Shown: positions 9,047 to 21,413, counted from the stretch's first letter. The stretch: 64,000 nt of DNA from Alphaproteobacteria bacterium (GCA_028871345.1 JAGWNK010000010.1:31690-95689), one strand, 5' to 3'. Notes: generated by a model from the letters alone, not told the origin. A program made the numbers and translations.

Positions 9047-10184
9047 TCGCCAACGGCCCTATGGCCGAGCGCTAATGACGTTGCTGGTGGCGGCCGCGCT
9101 GATCGCCGGCTGCTCGCCCAAATCCGATAAGCAGGAAGGTGGCGCGGCATCCGGGGAGGTGGCCCTGACTGCCGCACAGCGGGCCCACATTCAGGTCTAT
9201 ACCGTCGCGCCGACCAGCTTCCACAAGACCATTGTGGCCAACGGCATCGTCGATTTCGACAACGATCAGGCCACCAGCGTCATTGCGCCGTTCTCAGGGC
9301 CGGTGGCGCGCCTGCTGGTGCCGCTGGGCGAGCAGGTCAAAAAAGGACAGGCACTGGCGATCGTGGATTCGTCGGACTTCGCCTCGGCCGTGGGCACCTA
9401 TCGCAAGACGTTTGCCGCGGCGCGGACCGCGCGCCGTCTCGCCGACCTCGACAAGGATCTGGTGCAGCATCAAGGCGTCTCCCGCCGCGAAGCAGACCAG
9501 GCCGAAAGCGATGCGGTGGGGGCCGAGGCCGACCGCGATGCCGCCTTGCAGGCGCTGGTGGCGCTCAGCATCGATCCCAAAACCATCAAGGACATCCAAG
9601 CGGGCCGGCCGGTGTCGCGCATCGACGGCGCCATCCGCGCCCCGATCGGCGGCACAGTCGTGGAGAAGCTCATCACGCCGGGCGAACTTCTGGCCGGCGG
9701 GACCACGCCCTGTTTCACCATCGCCAACTTGTCGCGCGTCTGGGTGATGGCACAGGTGTTCGGGGCCGACGTCGCCTCCGTCGCCCGCGGCGACACCGCC
9801 GAGATTGACACCGGCATCTCCAAGACCATCACCGGCAGCGTCGATAATGTCGCCGCCGTGGTCGATCCCGATACGCGCTCGGTGGCCGTACGCATCGTGG
9901 CCGACAATCCCGACGTCCTGCTCAAGAAACAGATGTATGTCCGCGTGCAGATCCGCTCGGAGCGGCCAAGCACGGGCCTGCTGGTGCCGGCCTCGGCCAT
10001 CCTGCGCGATGACGAGAACCTGCCGTTCGTCTTTGTCGTGAAACGTGACGGCGGCTTTGCCCGGCAACACGTCACGCCGGGATACCGCGATGGCGATCGC
10101 TACGACATCACCTCGGGCCTCAAATCCGGTGATCGGGTCGTTTCCAACGGCGCCCTCTTCCTCCAGTTCATGCAGAACCAATGA
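9036..10184 (+). CDS. RND efflux periplasmic adaptor (CzcB/CusB-like membrane fusion protein)
   Basis: Adaptor joining the inner-membrane pump to the outer-membrane factor. From the ATG at 9036 (inside the end of the previous gene) it has 382 residues and a lipoprotein signal, TLLVAAALIAGC. Core features are the barrel-sandwich/lipoyl halves (APFSGPVARLLVPLGEQVKKGQ and IRAPIGGTVVEKLITPGE), an alpha-helical hairpin between them, and a C-terminal beta-barrel (VWVMAQVFGADVASV). There is no obvious C-terminal metal-binding extension. The stop overlaps the pump ATG by 4 nt. Confidence 0.93.
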   Translation: MRNDRQRPYGRALMTLLVAAALIAGCSPKSDKQEGGAASGEVALTAAQRAHIQVYTVAPTSFHKTIVANGIVDFDNDQATSVIAPFSGPVARLLVPLGEQVKKGQALAIVDSSDFASAVGTYRKTFAAARTARRLADLDKDLVQHQGVSRREADQAESDAVGAEADRDAALQALVALSIDPKTIKDIQAGRPVSRIDGAIRAPIGGTVVEKLITPGELLAGGTTPCFTIANLSRVWVMAQVFGADVASVARGDTAEIDTGISKTITGSVDNVAAVVDPDTRSVAVRIVADNPDVLLKKQMYVRVQIRSERPSTGLLVPASAILRDDENLPFVFVVKRDGGFARQHVTPGYRDGDRYDITSGLKSGDRVVSNGALFLQFMQNQ

Positions 10185-13100
10185 GCGAGCACCAGCCCCC
10201 TGCCGAGCCGAAATCCGCTTCGATCATGAACCGGATCGTCGGCGCATCCCTGTCGCAGCGCCTGCTCGTGGTCATCGCAGCCCTCGTTCTGATCGGCGCC
10301 GGCGTCTATTCCCTCATGCGTCTTCCCGTGGACGCCTATCCCGATCTGTCGCCGCCAATGGTCGAGATCATCACCCAATGGCCGGGTCATGCGGCCGAAG
10401 AGGTGGAGCGCTTGATCACCGTGCCGACCGAGCGCGGCATGAACGGCATTCCCAAGCTGGAGACGATGCGGTCCATCTCGCTTTACGGGCTGTCCGATGT
10501 TGTTCTCACCTTCCGGGATGGGACGGACAATTACTTCGCCCGTCAACAGGTGACCAACCAGCTGGCGGGGCTTGGGCTGCCCGATGGGGTCTCGCCGTCG
10601 CTGTCGCCAATGTCCTCGCCGTCGGGATTGATCTATCGCTACGTGCTGCAAAGCCCAGACCGTTCGCCCACGGAACTGAAGACCTTCGAGGATTGGATCG
10701 TCGAGCCGCAGTACAAATCGGTTTCCGGCGTGGCGGACGATTCCGGTTTCGGCGGCGGCACCATGCAGTATCAGGTGCTGCTTGATCCCGCCAAGATCGC
10801 AGGCGTGGGCCTCTCGGTGGCCCAGGTGGAAAGCTCGCTAGCCGCCAACAATGCCAATGCCGGCGGCGGCTTCTATTCGCAAGGCGGCCAGTTCTACTAT
10901 GTGCGCGGCAAAGGGCGCCTCAAGACGCCGGAGGATATCGGCAACGTCGTGCTGGCGGTGCACAAGGGCACGCCGGTGACCGTGAAGGATGTCGGTCGGG
11001 TCAGCATCGGCATTGCGCCGCGCCTGGGCGAATTCGGCTACGAGAAACAGAACGATGCCGTGGAAGGCGTCATCCTGATGCGCACCGGCGAAAAGACCCA
11101 GCAAGTGCTCAACCGAGTGGAAGCCAAAACCAAGGAGTTGAACGAGACCATCCTGCCCAAGGACGTCCAGGTTCACCCCTTCTACGACCGCAGCGATCTG
11201 ATCGCCCTGACCACCGACGTCGTGACCGGCAATCTGCTGCGCGGCATGTTCCTGGTCGTCGCCATCCTCATCTTCTTTCTCTATGACGTGCGGGCGGGTT
11301 TGATCGCGGCGGTGACGATTCCGCTGGCCCTGCTGTTCGCCTTCATCTGTCTCGATGTGCAGAACGCTTCCGCCAACCTCCTGTCGATCGGCGCCGTCGA
11401 CTTCGGCATCCTGGTGGACGGGGCGGTGTTCATGGTGGAGAACATCTTCCGCCAGCTCGCGCTTCATCAGGAACGTCCGCTCGATGTCATCGCGGTGATC
11501 AAGGAAGCGGCCGCCGAGGTGGACCGGCCATTGTTCTATGCGGTGGCGGTGATTGTGGTGGGCTTCCTGCCGATCTACGCACTGTCCGGTCCGTCGGGCA
11601 CGTTGTTCAAGCCGATGGCCGACACCATGGTGTTCGCGCTGGTGGGCTCGCTGATCATCACGCTGATGCTGCTGCCGGTGCTGTGCTCGTGGTTCATGCG
11701 CAACGGCGTCGTGGAGCGGCACAACCGGGCGCTGGATGCCATTCGCGCGGCCTATGAGCGAGGGCTCGATTATTGCCTGGCGCGCCCCTGGCAGACCGTC
11801 GCCGCGTCGGCCGGCGCCCTGGTGGTGTCGCTACTGCTCGTTCCCGGCATCGGCGCCGAATTCATGCCGCATCTCGATGAAGGCGCTTTGTGGGTGCGCG
11901 CGACGATGCCCTACACGATCTCCTTCGACGAAGCGGCAAAGATCGCGCCTCAAGTGCGCAGCATCCTCAACTCTTTCCCGCAGGTGACGACCGTCACCTC
12001 CGAGCTGGGACGGCCGGACGACGGCACGGATTCGACCGGCTTCTTCAATGTCGAATTCTATGTCGGCCTCAAGCCCTACGGAGACTGGCGTGGCTCCATC
12101 CGCAGCAAGCCGGAGCTGATCGAGGCGATTGACGCGAAGCTGCGGCAATTCCCCGGCATCGATTTCAATTACACGCAGCCGGCCGAAGATGCGGTGGATG
12201 AAGCCGAAACCGGCCTGAAAAGTGCGCTCGCCGTCAAAGTCTTCGGTCCCGATCTGCAGACCCTTCAGCAAAGGGCGAAAGCCATCAAGCAGGTGCTGGG
12301 GCAGGTGCGGGGCATCCGCGACGTTACCGTGGTGCAGGAATTGGGGCAGCCCAGCCTGACCATCGACATCGACCGCGCCAAAATCGCGCGCTACGGCCTC
12401 AACGTCTCCGACATCAACAGCCTGATCCAGACGGCGATCGGCGGCGACACGGCCACCCAAGTGGTGCAAGGCGAGAAGGAATTCGACCTCGTGGTCCGCC
12501 TCGATCGCAAATTCCGCGACAATGCGGAGGAGATCGGCAATATCCCGGTGCTGACGCCGGGCGGCCAGGAGATTCCGCTCAAGGAGCTCGCCGACATTCA
12601 GGTGACGAACGGTGCCTCCTTCATCTATCGCGAAAACAACTCGCGCTATATCGGCGTCCAGTTCTCGGTGGAAGGCCGCGACCTGGCCTCGGCGGTAGGA
12701 GATGCAATCCGGCAGGTCAAACAAAAGGTCTCGCTGCCGCAAGGCTACCGGCTGGATTGGGGCGGCGAATACACCGATTACACGGCCTCGAGCCGCCAAC
12801 TCATGTTCATTCTGCCGCTCACCCTGGCGCTGATCTTCGCGTTGTTGTTCGTGCTCTACGACAACTTCAAATTCCCCTTCATCACCATAGCGGGTGTGAT
12901 CTTGACGGCGCCCGTTGGTGGCATTCTGGCGTTGTGGATCACCGGTACGCCGTTCTCGGTCTCTTCGGGTGTCGGCTTTCTCGCCCTGTTCGGAGTCTCG
13001 GTGTTGACGGCAGTCGTTTACATCTCCTATGTCAACGAATTACGGCGCAGCGGCACACCGATGAACGAGGCGATCCGCCAGGGTGCCATCCTGCGTCTGC

Positions 13101-13300
13101 GTCCGATCATGATCACCGCCTTGGTCGCATCCCTCGGTTTGTTGCCGGCTGCGCTGGCGACGGGTGTGGGGACCGACTCCCAAAAGCCGTTCGCCCTGGT
13201 GATCGTGGGCGGCTTGCTGACGCGACTGGTGATCAGCGTCTTCCTCATGCCGGTGCTCTATGCCCTGGTGGCGCGCACCGGTGATCGGTTGGAAGTCTGA
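10181..13300 (+). CDS. heavy-metal efflux RND pump, CzcA family
   Basis: Proton-driven inner-membrane transporter of 1,039 residues, the normal HME-RND length. It has an N-terminal membrane helix, large periplasmic loops, and the two six-helix bundles of the family. The HME signature DFGILVDGAVFMVEN lies near residue 407, containing the acidic proton-relay positions typical of the Czc/Cnr/Ncc group rather than the CusA form. This favours divalent cations (Co/Zn/Cd/Ni), although specificity cannot be fixed by eye. Its ATG overlaps the adaptor stop. It is the last gene of a four-gene operon. No regulator is adjacent. Confidence 0.92.
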   Translation: MSEHQPPAEPKSASIMNRIVGASLSQRLLVVIAALVLIGAGVYSLMRLPVDAYPDLSPPMVEIITQWPGHAAEEVERLITVPTERGMNGIPKLETMRSISLYGLSDVVLTFRDGTDNYFARQQVTNQLAGLGLPDGVSPSLSPMSSPSGLIYRYVLQSPDRSPTELKTFEDWIVEPQYKSVSGVADDSGFGGGTMQYQVLLDPAKIAGVGLSVAQVESSLAANNANAGGGFYSQGGQFYYVRGKGRLKTPEDIGNVVLAVHKGTPVTVKDVGRVSIGIAPRLGEFGYEKQNDAVEGVILMRTGEKTQQVLNRVEAKTKELNETILPKDVQVHPFYDRSDLIALTTDVVTGNLLRGMFLVVAILIFFLYDVRAGLIAAVTIPLALLFAFICLDVQNASANLLSIGAVDFGILVDGAVFMVENIFRQLALHQERPLDVIAVIKEAAAEVDRPLFYAVAVIVVGFLPIYALSGPSGTLFKPMADTMVFALVGSLIITLMLLPVLCSWFMRNGVVERHNRALDAIRAAYERGLDYCLARPWQTVAASAGALVVSLLLVPGIGAEFMPHLDEGALWVRATMPYTISFDEAAKIAPQVRSILNSFPQVTTVTSELGRPDDGTDSTGFFNVEFYVGLKPYGDWRGSIRSKPELIEAIDAKLRQFPGIDFNYTQPAEDAVDEAETGLKSALAVKVFGPDLQTLQQRAKAIKQVLGQVRGIRDVTVVQELGQPSLTIDIDRAKIARYGLNVSDINSLIQTAIGGDTATQVVQGEKEFDLVVRLDRKFRDNAEEIGNIPVLTPGGQEIPLKELADIQVTNGASFIYRENNSRYIGVQFSVEGRDLASAVGDAIRQVKQKVSLPQGYRLDWGGEYTDYTASSRQLMFILPLTLALIFALLFVLYDNFKFPFITIAGVILTAPVGGILALWITGTPFSVSSGVGFLALFGVSVLTAVVYISYVNELRRSGTPMNEAIRQGAILRLRPIMITALVASLGLLPAALATGVGTDSQKPFALVIVGGLLTRLVISVFLMPVLYALVARTGDRLEV

Positions 13301-13667
13301 TCCGTGCTCTGCGGGCATGGCCCGAATTGAAATCTGGGGTTGCCCGGGCGCCTTCGCTGCAGCCGGACGAGGACGTCCATAGCCAGGGTCGTAAACGCGC
13401 CATCATCCCGATGTTGGATCCCACGGCCATGGGGAAAGCCGATACCAACATTGTTCTTCCGCAGCTCGAACGAATTCAACGTGGCAGGTCGGCGAGCGGC
13501 GCCGCATTGGCAAACCGCGATTCTGCGAAACGGGCGCGCTGCAACGTTGATCTTTGGCAGCGCATCGGCGCGATTGCTGTCCATTGGTTCCGCTCGGGGT
13601 CCGCACCGGCGACAGAAAGCATGCGCTATCTCGCTCTTGTCGTAACTTGCTGAAATCGCAGTATAAT
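13301..13667. other. intergenic region between the RND operon and tRNA-Lys
   Basis: These 367 bases hold only short open frames on both strands with atypical composition and no family resemblance. I see no strong intrinsic terminator after the RND pump. It may be a decayed gene or simple spacer. Confidence 0.3.
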
Positions 13668-13743
<76 letters not shown>

Positions 13744-13862
13744 GTGCCGCGGAGGCGCGCCTATAGCAGAGCGACCCCGGCCTGTCCATGCGCCCCAAGC
13801 CGCCGCCGCCGCCGGGGCGAACAGCCTGTGGATAAACGCCTTTTCCCCGGTGATCCCGGTTC

Positions 13863-15017
13863 CTAGATGATCCCGGCCGAGTGGCGCGGAATCTCGACCT
13901 GGCGGTGGACATGGACGCTGAGCAGCAGCCCGAAACCGAACAGCACGGTCAGCATGGCAGACCCGCCATAGGAGATCAGCGGCATGGGAATGCCCACCAC
14001 GGGGATCAGTCCCATCACCATCGCCCCGTTGATCATGATGTAGAAGAAGAAGTTGAGCGTGATGCCCATCGACAGGAGCCGGGCGAACTGGCTGCGGGCG
14101 CTCATCGAGATCTGGATCCCGTAGCCGATCACCACCGAGAACAGGATGAGAAGGGCGATGCAGCCCACGAAGCCGAACTCCTCGCCATAGTTGGTGAAGA
14201 TGAAGTCGGTCTCCTTCTCGGGCAGGAAGTTGAGTCGGCTCTGGGTGCCCTGCAGGAAGCCCTTGCCCGCGGCGCCGCCCGAGCCGATGGCGATCTTGGC
14301 CTGGGTGATGTTCCATCCCGCCCCCAAGGCGTCGGATTCGGGGTTGAGAAAGGTCATGACGCGCGCCTTCTGGTAGTCGTGCAGCACGAACCGCCAGGCC
14401 AGCGGCACGGCGGCAACCACCGCGCCGAGCGTCGGCAGGATCCACCACCAGGACAGCCCGGCCAGGAACAGCAGCGCGGCGCCGTCGAGCACCAGGATGA
14501 TGGTGGTGCCGAGGTTGGGCTGGATCGCCACCAGGCCCGCCGGCAGGGCGATCATCACCAGCGGAATGATGAGGCGCAGCGGCTTGGAGACCTCCTCGAC
14601 GCTCTGGCCGTGGAGGAAGCGGGCCAGCGCCATGATCAACGCGATCTTCATCAGCTCCGAGGGCTGGATCTCGATGGGACCGAGCGCCAGCCAGCGCTGG
14701 GCGCCGAGGCCCACATGTCCGGCCACCACCACGCCGACCAGAAGCACCAGCGACACGATGTAGGCGGGATAGGCCAGGCTCAGCCAGCGCCGGATGTCGA
14801 CCATGGCCACCACGATCATGAGCACGAAGCCCACCACGAAACGCAGCATCTGCTTGCCGGCCCATGGCGAGAACGAGCCGCCCGCCACCGAATAGAGCAT
14901 GGCGAAGCCGACGCAGGCGATGATCGTGATCAGCAGCACGAGGCCCCAGTTGACCTCGTAGAGCTTGTCGACGATGGAGAGCGTGCGCCGCGCGGCGGCA
15001 TAGGGTCTGCTGATCAT
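13863..15017 (-). CDS. rodA: RodA, SEDS peptidoglycan glycosyltransferase of the elongasome
   Basis: Polytopic SEDS polymerase of 384 residues that extends glycan strands with PBP2 during cell elongation. The ATG at 15017 overlaps the mrdA stop (ATGA). Family features visible are about ten membrane segments, GAQRWLALGPIEIQPSELMK, the NLGTT loop, FLPEKETDFIFTNYGEEFGF and the C-terminal PLISYGGSAM. These identify RodA rather than FtsW, as does its place after mreBCD and mrdA. It is the last gene of the mreB-to-rodA operon. Confidence 0.97.
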   Translation of the reverse strand: MISRPYAAARRTLSIVDKLYEVNWGLVLLITIIACVGFAMLYSVAGGSFSPWAGKQMLRFVVGFVLMIVVAMVDIRRWLSLAYPAYIVSLVLLVGVVVAGHVGLGAQRWLALGPIEIQPSELMKIALIMALARFLHGQSVEEVSKPLRLIIPLVMIALPAGLVAIQPNLGTTIILVLDGAALLFLAGLSWWWILPTLGAVVAAVPLAWRFVLHDYQKARVMTFLNPESDALGAGWNITQAKIAIGSGGAAGKGFLQGTQSRLNFLPEKETDFIFTNYGEEFGFVGCIALLILFSVVIGYGIQISMSARSQFARLLSMGITLNFFFYIMINGAMVMGLIPVVGIPMPLISYGGSAMLTVLFGFGLLLSVHVHRQVEIPRHSAGII

Positions 15018-16903
15018 GTCCTTTTCGGTCCGGCGGCCTGGGCGGCGTGAACGGGATAGCCGGTCGGCGTCTGCAAGAGATTGCGCTGTTGCGCGAACAG
15101 AAGGATGTCGCGGGCGGCCTGGACCTGGATATGCGGCGCCGCGTTGTGCTCCACGATGCAGGCGCAGGCATAGCGCGGCTGGCTCACCGGCGCGAAGGCG
15201 ATGTAAAGCCCGTTCTCCCGCAGGTCCCAGGGCAGGCTTGCTTCGCTCCTGAGACCGCTCTCGCGCTCGGCCTTGGTGATGACGCGGACCTGGGCGGTGC
15301 CGGTCTTGCCCGCCATCTCGTAACCGGGCTGGGTGATGCGCCAGGCATAGGCGGTGCCGCCGGGCACATTGGCCACCGCATCCATGCCGCTGCGCACCAT
15401 GTCGAGCGCCTTCTGCGAGAACGGCAGGGCGGCCGGCGGCACGCGGGGCTGCCGCGCGGCGCCGACGTCGTGGACCACGCGCGGCACCACCGCCTTGCCG
15501 CCCGCGATGCGCGCCGCCTGGACGCAGAGTTGCAGCGGCGTCGCCAGCACATAGCCCTGGCCGATGCCGGCCGACAGGCTGTCGCCCACCTGCCAGGGCA
15601 CGCCGTAGCGAGCCAGCTTCCACGCCGAGGTCGGGATGAAGCCCGAAAGTTCTCCCGGAATCTCGATGCCCGTTTCGGCGCCGAGGCCCAGCGCCTTGGC
15701 GGCCGCGGCCATCTTGTCGATGCCGAGCCGCCGCGCCACTTCATAGAAGAAGATGTCGCAGGATTGCTGGACGGCCTTGTGCAGGTCCACGTGGCCGTGG
15801 CCGCCCGTCTTCCACTTCCAGCAATGGAACACGTGGTTTCCGAGCGTCATCGAGCCCGTGCAGTTCACTTGCAGGTCCTCGAGGCCGTTGTCGACGGCCG
15901 CCAGCGCCATGGCCGTCTTGAACGTGGAGCCCGGCGGATAGACGCCCCCGACCGCCTTGTTGAGCAGCGGCTTGCGGTCGTCGGTCGTCAACGCCTTCCA
16001 CTGGTCGTTCGAGATACCGACGTTGAACAGGTTCGGGTCGAAGCCCGGCGTCGAGGCCAGCGCCAGGACGTCGCCGGTTTCGACATCCATCACGATGCAG
16101 GCGGCGCTCTCGGCGGCGAGGCGTTCCTCGGCGAAGCGCTGCAGCTGGCAGTCGATGGTCAGGTAGACGTCCTCTCCCGCCTGGCCGGGCAAAGTGCTGA
16201 GCTCGCGGATGACGCGGCCATAGGCATTGACCTCGACGCGGCTGGCGCCGGCCTTGCCGCGCATCTGCACGTCGTAGGCTTTCTCGATGCCGCGCTTGCC
16301 GATGTGGAACCCCGGCTGGGCGAGCAAGGGATCGCTGTCCTTCTCCTGATCGGCCTGGGTGGGCGGCGCCACGTATCCCAGGAGATGGCTCATCTCCGCG
16401 CCGTAGGGATAGGCGCGCGTCGTGCCGACATCGGGCTGCACGCCCGGCAGATAGGGCAGGTGCAGGTTGAGGCGCGCGAACTCGTCCCAGCTCAGGTTCT
16501 CGGCGATCGGGATCTGGGCGAACTTCTTGTTCTGGGCGATGTCGTGCAGCACCTTCTCGCGCTGGCGCGGCGTCAGCTCGATGATCCTTCCCACGGCGTC
16601 GATGGCGGACTGCACGCCGTCGGTCGCCTGTTCGGGCACGATCACGACGCGGTAATTGCGCCGGTTGGTGGCGAGCTCGTTGCCGAAGCGGTCGAGGATG
16701 CGTCCGCGCGGCGGGAAGATCACCCGCTGGCTGACGCGATTGGCCTCGGCCTCGGTGCGGTACTCATCGCCGTTCTCGATCTGCAGCTGATAGAGGCGCC
16801 CCGCCAGCACCAGGAAGACGCCCGCCACACCGCCGCCCATCATCAGGGTCCGGCGCGTGAAGGTCGCATAGCGACTCTTGTCCTTGCCGTCGAACAGCGG
16901 CAT
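15014..16903 (-). CDS. mrdA: penicillin-binding protein 2 (elongasome transpeptidase)
   Basis: Monofunctional DD-transpeptidase of 629 residues. After one N-terminal membrane helix (near residues 22-42) it has a pedestal domain with RGRILDRFGNELA. The transpeptidase domain carries the active-site SxxK as GSTFKTAM and the KTG box as GKTGTAQ. The length matches MrdA/PBP2. Its start overlaps the mreD stop by 1 nt (TGATG) and its stop overlaps the rodA start, so PBP2 and its RodA partner are made from one coupled message. Confidence 0.97.
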   Translation of the reverse strand: MPLFDGKDKSRYATFTRRTLMMGGGVAGVFLVLAGRLYQLQIENGDEYRTEAEANRVSQRVIFPPRGRILDRFGNELATNRRNYRVVIVPEQATDGVQSAIDAVGRIIELTPRQREKVLHDIAQNKKFAQIPIAENLSWDEFARLNLHLPYLPGVQPDVGTTRAYPYGAEMSHLLGYVAPPTQADQEKDSDPLLAQPGFHIGKRGIEKAYDVQMRGKAGASRVEVNAYGRVIRELSTLPGQAGEDVYLTIDCQLQRFAEERLAAESAACIVMDVETGDVLALASTPGFDPNLFNVGISNDQWKALTTDDRKPLLNKAVGGVYPPGSTFKTAMALAAVDNGLEDLQVNCTGSMTLGNHVFHCWKWKTGGHGHVDLHKAVQQSCDIFFYEVARRLGIDKMAAAAKALGLGAETGIEIPGELSGFIPTSAWKLARYGVPWQVGDSLSAGIGQGYVLATPLQLCVQAARIAGGKAVVPRVVHDVGAARQPRVPPAALPFSQKALDMVRSGMDAVANVPGGTAYAWRITQPGYEMAGKTGTAQVRVITKAERESGLRSEASLPWDLRENGLYIAFAPVSQPRYACACIVEHNAAPHIQVQAARDILLFAQQRNLLQTPTGYPVHAAQAAGPKRT

Positions 16904-17430
16904 CAGAAGTCACTCCGCAAGGGGCCGACGAGCTTGCGATGGACGGCGCCCAGCCCCACCGCCACCGGGGCGTACAGCAGCACCGTGGCGGCGAATTCCT
17001 TCATGTAGGGCGAGATCGGCAGCCACTGCCAGCGATAGAAGACGTAGAACAGATAACCGCAGGCGCAGCACATCAGCGAGGCCGTCGCGAAGCCGAGCAG
17101 CGCCCCCCATCCCGACAGGCCGGCGAAGGCGTCCCTCTGCTTGTCGACCAGGGCGTAGGTGGCGACGAACGACGCCGCCCAGATGCCCGGAGGCCCGCCC
17201 GACAGCATGTCGTGCAGCACGCCGATGACGAAGGCCCAGCCCGGCGACATCAGGTCGGGGCGCACCAGGCACCAGAAATAGATCGGCATCAGCGCGTAGA
17301 GCGGCGCCGGAAACCAGCCTCCCAGGAACGAGAAGGGAAGATTGGAGACGAATACGCCGACGATGCCGCACAACACCGGGATGATGCTGGCGATGAGGCG
17401 TCCGCCGATGATGTTTCCCATGCGCTCCAC
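16903..17430 (-). CDS. mreD: rod shape-determining protein MreD
   Basis: Small polytopic inner-membrane protein of 175 residues; an internal start at 17421 (MGNIIGG) is equally plausible. About five membrane segments are visible, with the MreD-typical central PIYFWCLVRPDLMSPGWAF and a following GVLHDMLSGGPPG. It lies 9 nt after mreC and overlaps mrdA by one base. In the family it scaffolds MreC with the PBP2-RodA synthase. Confidence 0.94.
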   Translation of the reverse strand: MERMGNIIGGRLIASIIPVLCGIVGVFVSNLPFSFLGGWFPAPLYALMPIYFWCLVRPDLMSPGWAFVIGVLHDMLSGGPPGIWAASFVATYALVDKQRDAFAGLSGWGALLGFATASLMCCACGYLFYVFYRWQWLPISPYMKEFAATVLLYAPVAVGLGAVHRKLVGPLRSDF

Positions 17431-17439
17431 GGGCCGGCC

Positions 17440-18450
17440 TCACTGATCGTCCGCCGGTCCGTCGGTCTGGGCGCCGGCCGGCGGATTGGCGGGAGGAGTG
17501 GCGGAAGGCGCGGGCTTCTTGATCTGCGGCAGAAGCTGCGGCGGCGGAAGCACGTTCATCTGAGGCTCGGCGGCGGCGGGCGGCAGCCCGGCCGCGGTGA
17601 CCGGCAGGTCGCTGGGCGAGGCGGCGGGCGGATGCTCGGGCGGCCGCTTGAAATCCAGGATCTGCACGTCCTGCGCCGAGCTGGGATCGGCGAACAGCGC
17701 CACGCGCAGCGCGTCGCCTTCGCGCACCACGACGCCGATGGGCAGCCCGGCCGGCAGGATGTCGCCGTCGCCGGAGCTGACGACCTGGTCGCCCGGCTTG
17801 ATCTGCGCGTTGGGCGGCAGCGCCTCGATCAGCGGTTCGGGCGAATTGTCCCCCGTCATGATGGCCTGGGCGGAGTCGGGCGTGATCGAAATCGGGATGC
17901 GGCTGTTGAGGTCGGTCAGCAGGATCACCCACGAGGTGCGCTGGCCGGTGAGGAAGATGCGTCCGATCATGCCGCGCGCGTCCACCACGGCCTGGCCCGG
18001 CTTGACGTTGTTGGACTTGCCGGCATCGAGGATCATGGTCTGCAGGAAGGGCTGGCTGGCGCGCCCGATCACCTTGGCGACCACGGTGGTCAGCGCCGGA
18101 TCGGGCACGGCATGCAGGAGAAGCTGGTAGCGCTTGAGGCGGTCGTCGAGCACCACGGCGGTGTTGCGCCACTGGCGCAGGCGCGCGTTCTCCTCCTTGA
18201 GCTTCAGGTTCTCCTGATAGACGACGAAGATCTCGCCGATCGAGCTGACCCAGTTGTTGAGAGCCTCCATGGGCGCGCGGCTGGCCACCAGCGCCGGGCG
18301 CATCCAGTCGATGATGCTGGCGCGGGCGCGGTCGAACAACGCCGATTGCGCCTTGCCGACCAGGATCAGAGCGACGGCCAGCGCGGCGACGATGATCAGC
18401 GGCAGATGGGCGTTGCCGCGCCTAGAGATTTTCCAGGTCCCATTCGCCAT
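17440..18450 (-). CDS. mreC: rod shape-determining protein MreC
   Basis: Periplasmic scaffold of the elongasome, 336 residues. It has one N-terminal membrane anchor (LPLIIVAALAVALILVG), a coiled coil around residues 65-95 (FVVYQENLKLKEENARLRQW), and then the double beta-barrel MreC domain with AKVIGRASQPFLQTMILDAG and GDQVVSSGDGDILPAGLPIG. The final 80 or so residues are Pro/Ala/Gln-rich and low-complexity, which is common in alphaproteobacterial MreC. It lies between mreB and mreD on one strand. Confidence 0.95.
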   Translation of the reverse strand: MANGTWKISRRGNAHLPLIIVAALAVALILVGKAQSALFDRARASIIDWMRPALVASRAPMEALNNWVSSIGEIFVVYQENLKLKEENARLRQWRNTAVVLDDRLKRYQLLLHAVPDPALTTVVAKVIGRASQPFLQTMILDAGKSNNVKPGQAVVDARGMIGRIFLTGQRTSWVILLTDLNSRIPISITPDSAQAIMTGDNSPEPLIEALPPNAQIKPGDQVVSSGDGDILPAGLPIGVVVREGDALRVALFADPSSAQDVQILDFKRPPEHPPAASPSDLPVTAAGLPPAAAEPQMNVLPPPQLLPQIKKPAPSATPPANPPAGAQTDGPADDQ

Positions 18451-18482
18451 GCAAGCTCCGACGGGCTTACGCCCCTACGCAC

Positions 18483-21185
<2,703 letters not shown>

Positions 21186-21253
21186 TCGTTCCTTCCGTTC
21201 GCCGCGCCTCGCGGCTTCGATCTCTCCTTTCGCTGCCGATCCCCTAAACACCC

Positions 21254-21272
21254 GGCGCGGAGCATCCGCGCC
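21254..21272 (-). terminator. candidate attenuator hairpin between leuA leader and leuA
   Basis: A perfect 8-bp stem GGCGCGGA / TCCGCGCC with a 3-nt loop lies 9 nt after the stop codon of the leucine-rich leader peptide and about 70 nt before leuA. It is followed by GGGTGTTTAG rather than a real T-tract. It may be one arm of a terminator/antiterminator switch. This assignment rests on position and base pairing only. Confidence 0.45.
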
Positions 21273-21281
21273 CGCCGGCGC

Positions 21282-21413
21282 CTAGGGGCTGCTAAGGAGG
21301 AGAAGCCGGTTCTGCGACAAACCGAGGGAAGGACGGGCCGCGAGCGCAATGCGCGCGCCGACGCCTGCGGAGAACCCGCAGTCCACGTCGTGCCAAATCG
21401 CGCCTTGCTTCAT
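21282..21413 (-). CDS. candidate leuA leader peptide (43 residues) with four consecutive Leu codons
   Basis: An ATG at 21413 opens 43 codons starting MKQGAIWHDVD and ending RLLLLSSP, stop TAG. The last part has the uninterrupted Leu codons CTT CTC CTC CTT at 21305-21294, just before the stop and a GC-rich hairpin, then leuA. Ribosome stalling at tandem Leu codons before a hairpin is the classical arrangement of leucine-operon attenuation. The ribosome site is weak (GGCGG-like), and an in-frame GTG at 21386 is an alternative start. That it is translated is inference. Confidence 0.55.
   Translation of the reverse strand: MKQGAIWHDVDCGFSAGVGARIALAARPSLGLSQNRLLLLSSP

Noticed and set aside
13327..13653. 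108-codon plus-strand frame after the RND operon
   Set aside because: No family resemblance, no ribosome site, and overlapping frames on both strands of equal length. I treated it as spacer.
15047..17008. Plus-strand open frame of 653 codons over mrdA
   Set aside because: It is a high-GC shadow of mrdA and mreD on the opposite strand; His/Arg/Ala-rich with no motifs.
21282..21305. T-box or other amino-acid riboswitch upstream of leuA
   Set aside because: I saw no T-box sequence or specifier loop. The leucine codon run in a short leader frame is the simpler reading.
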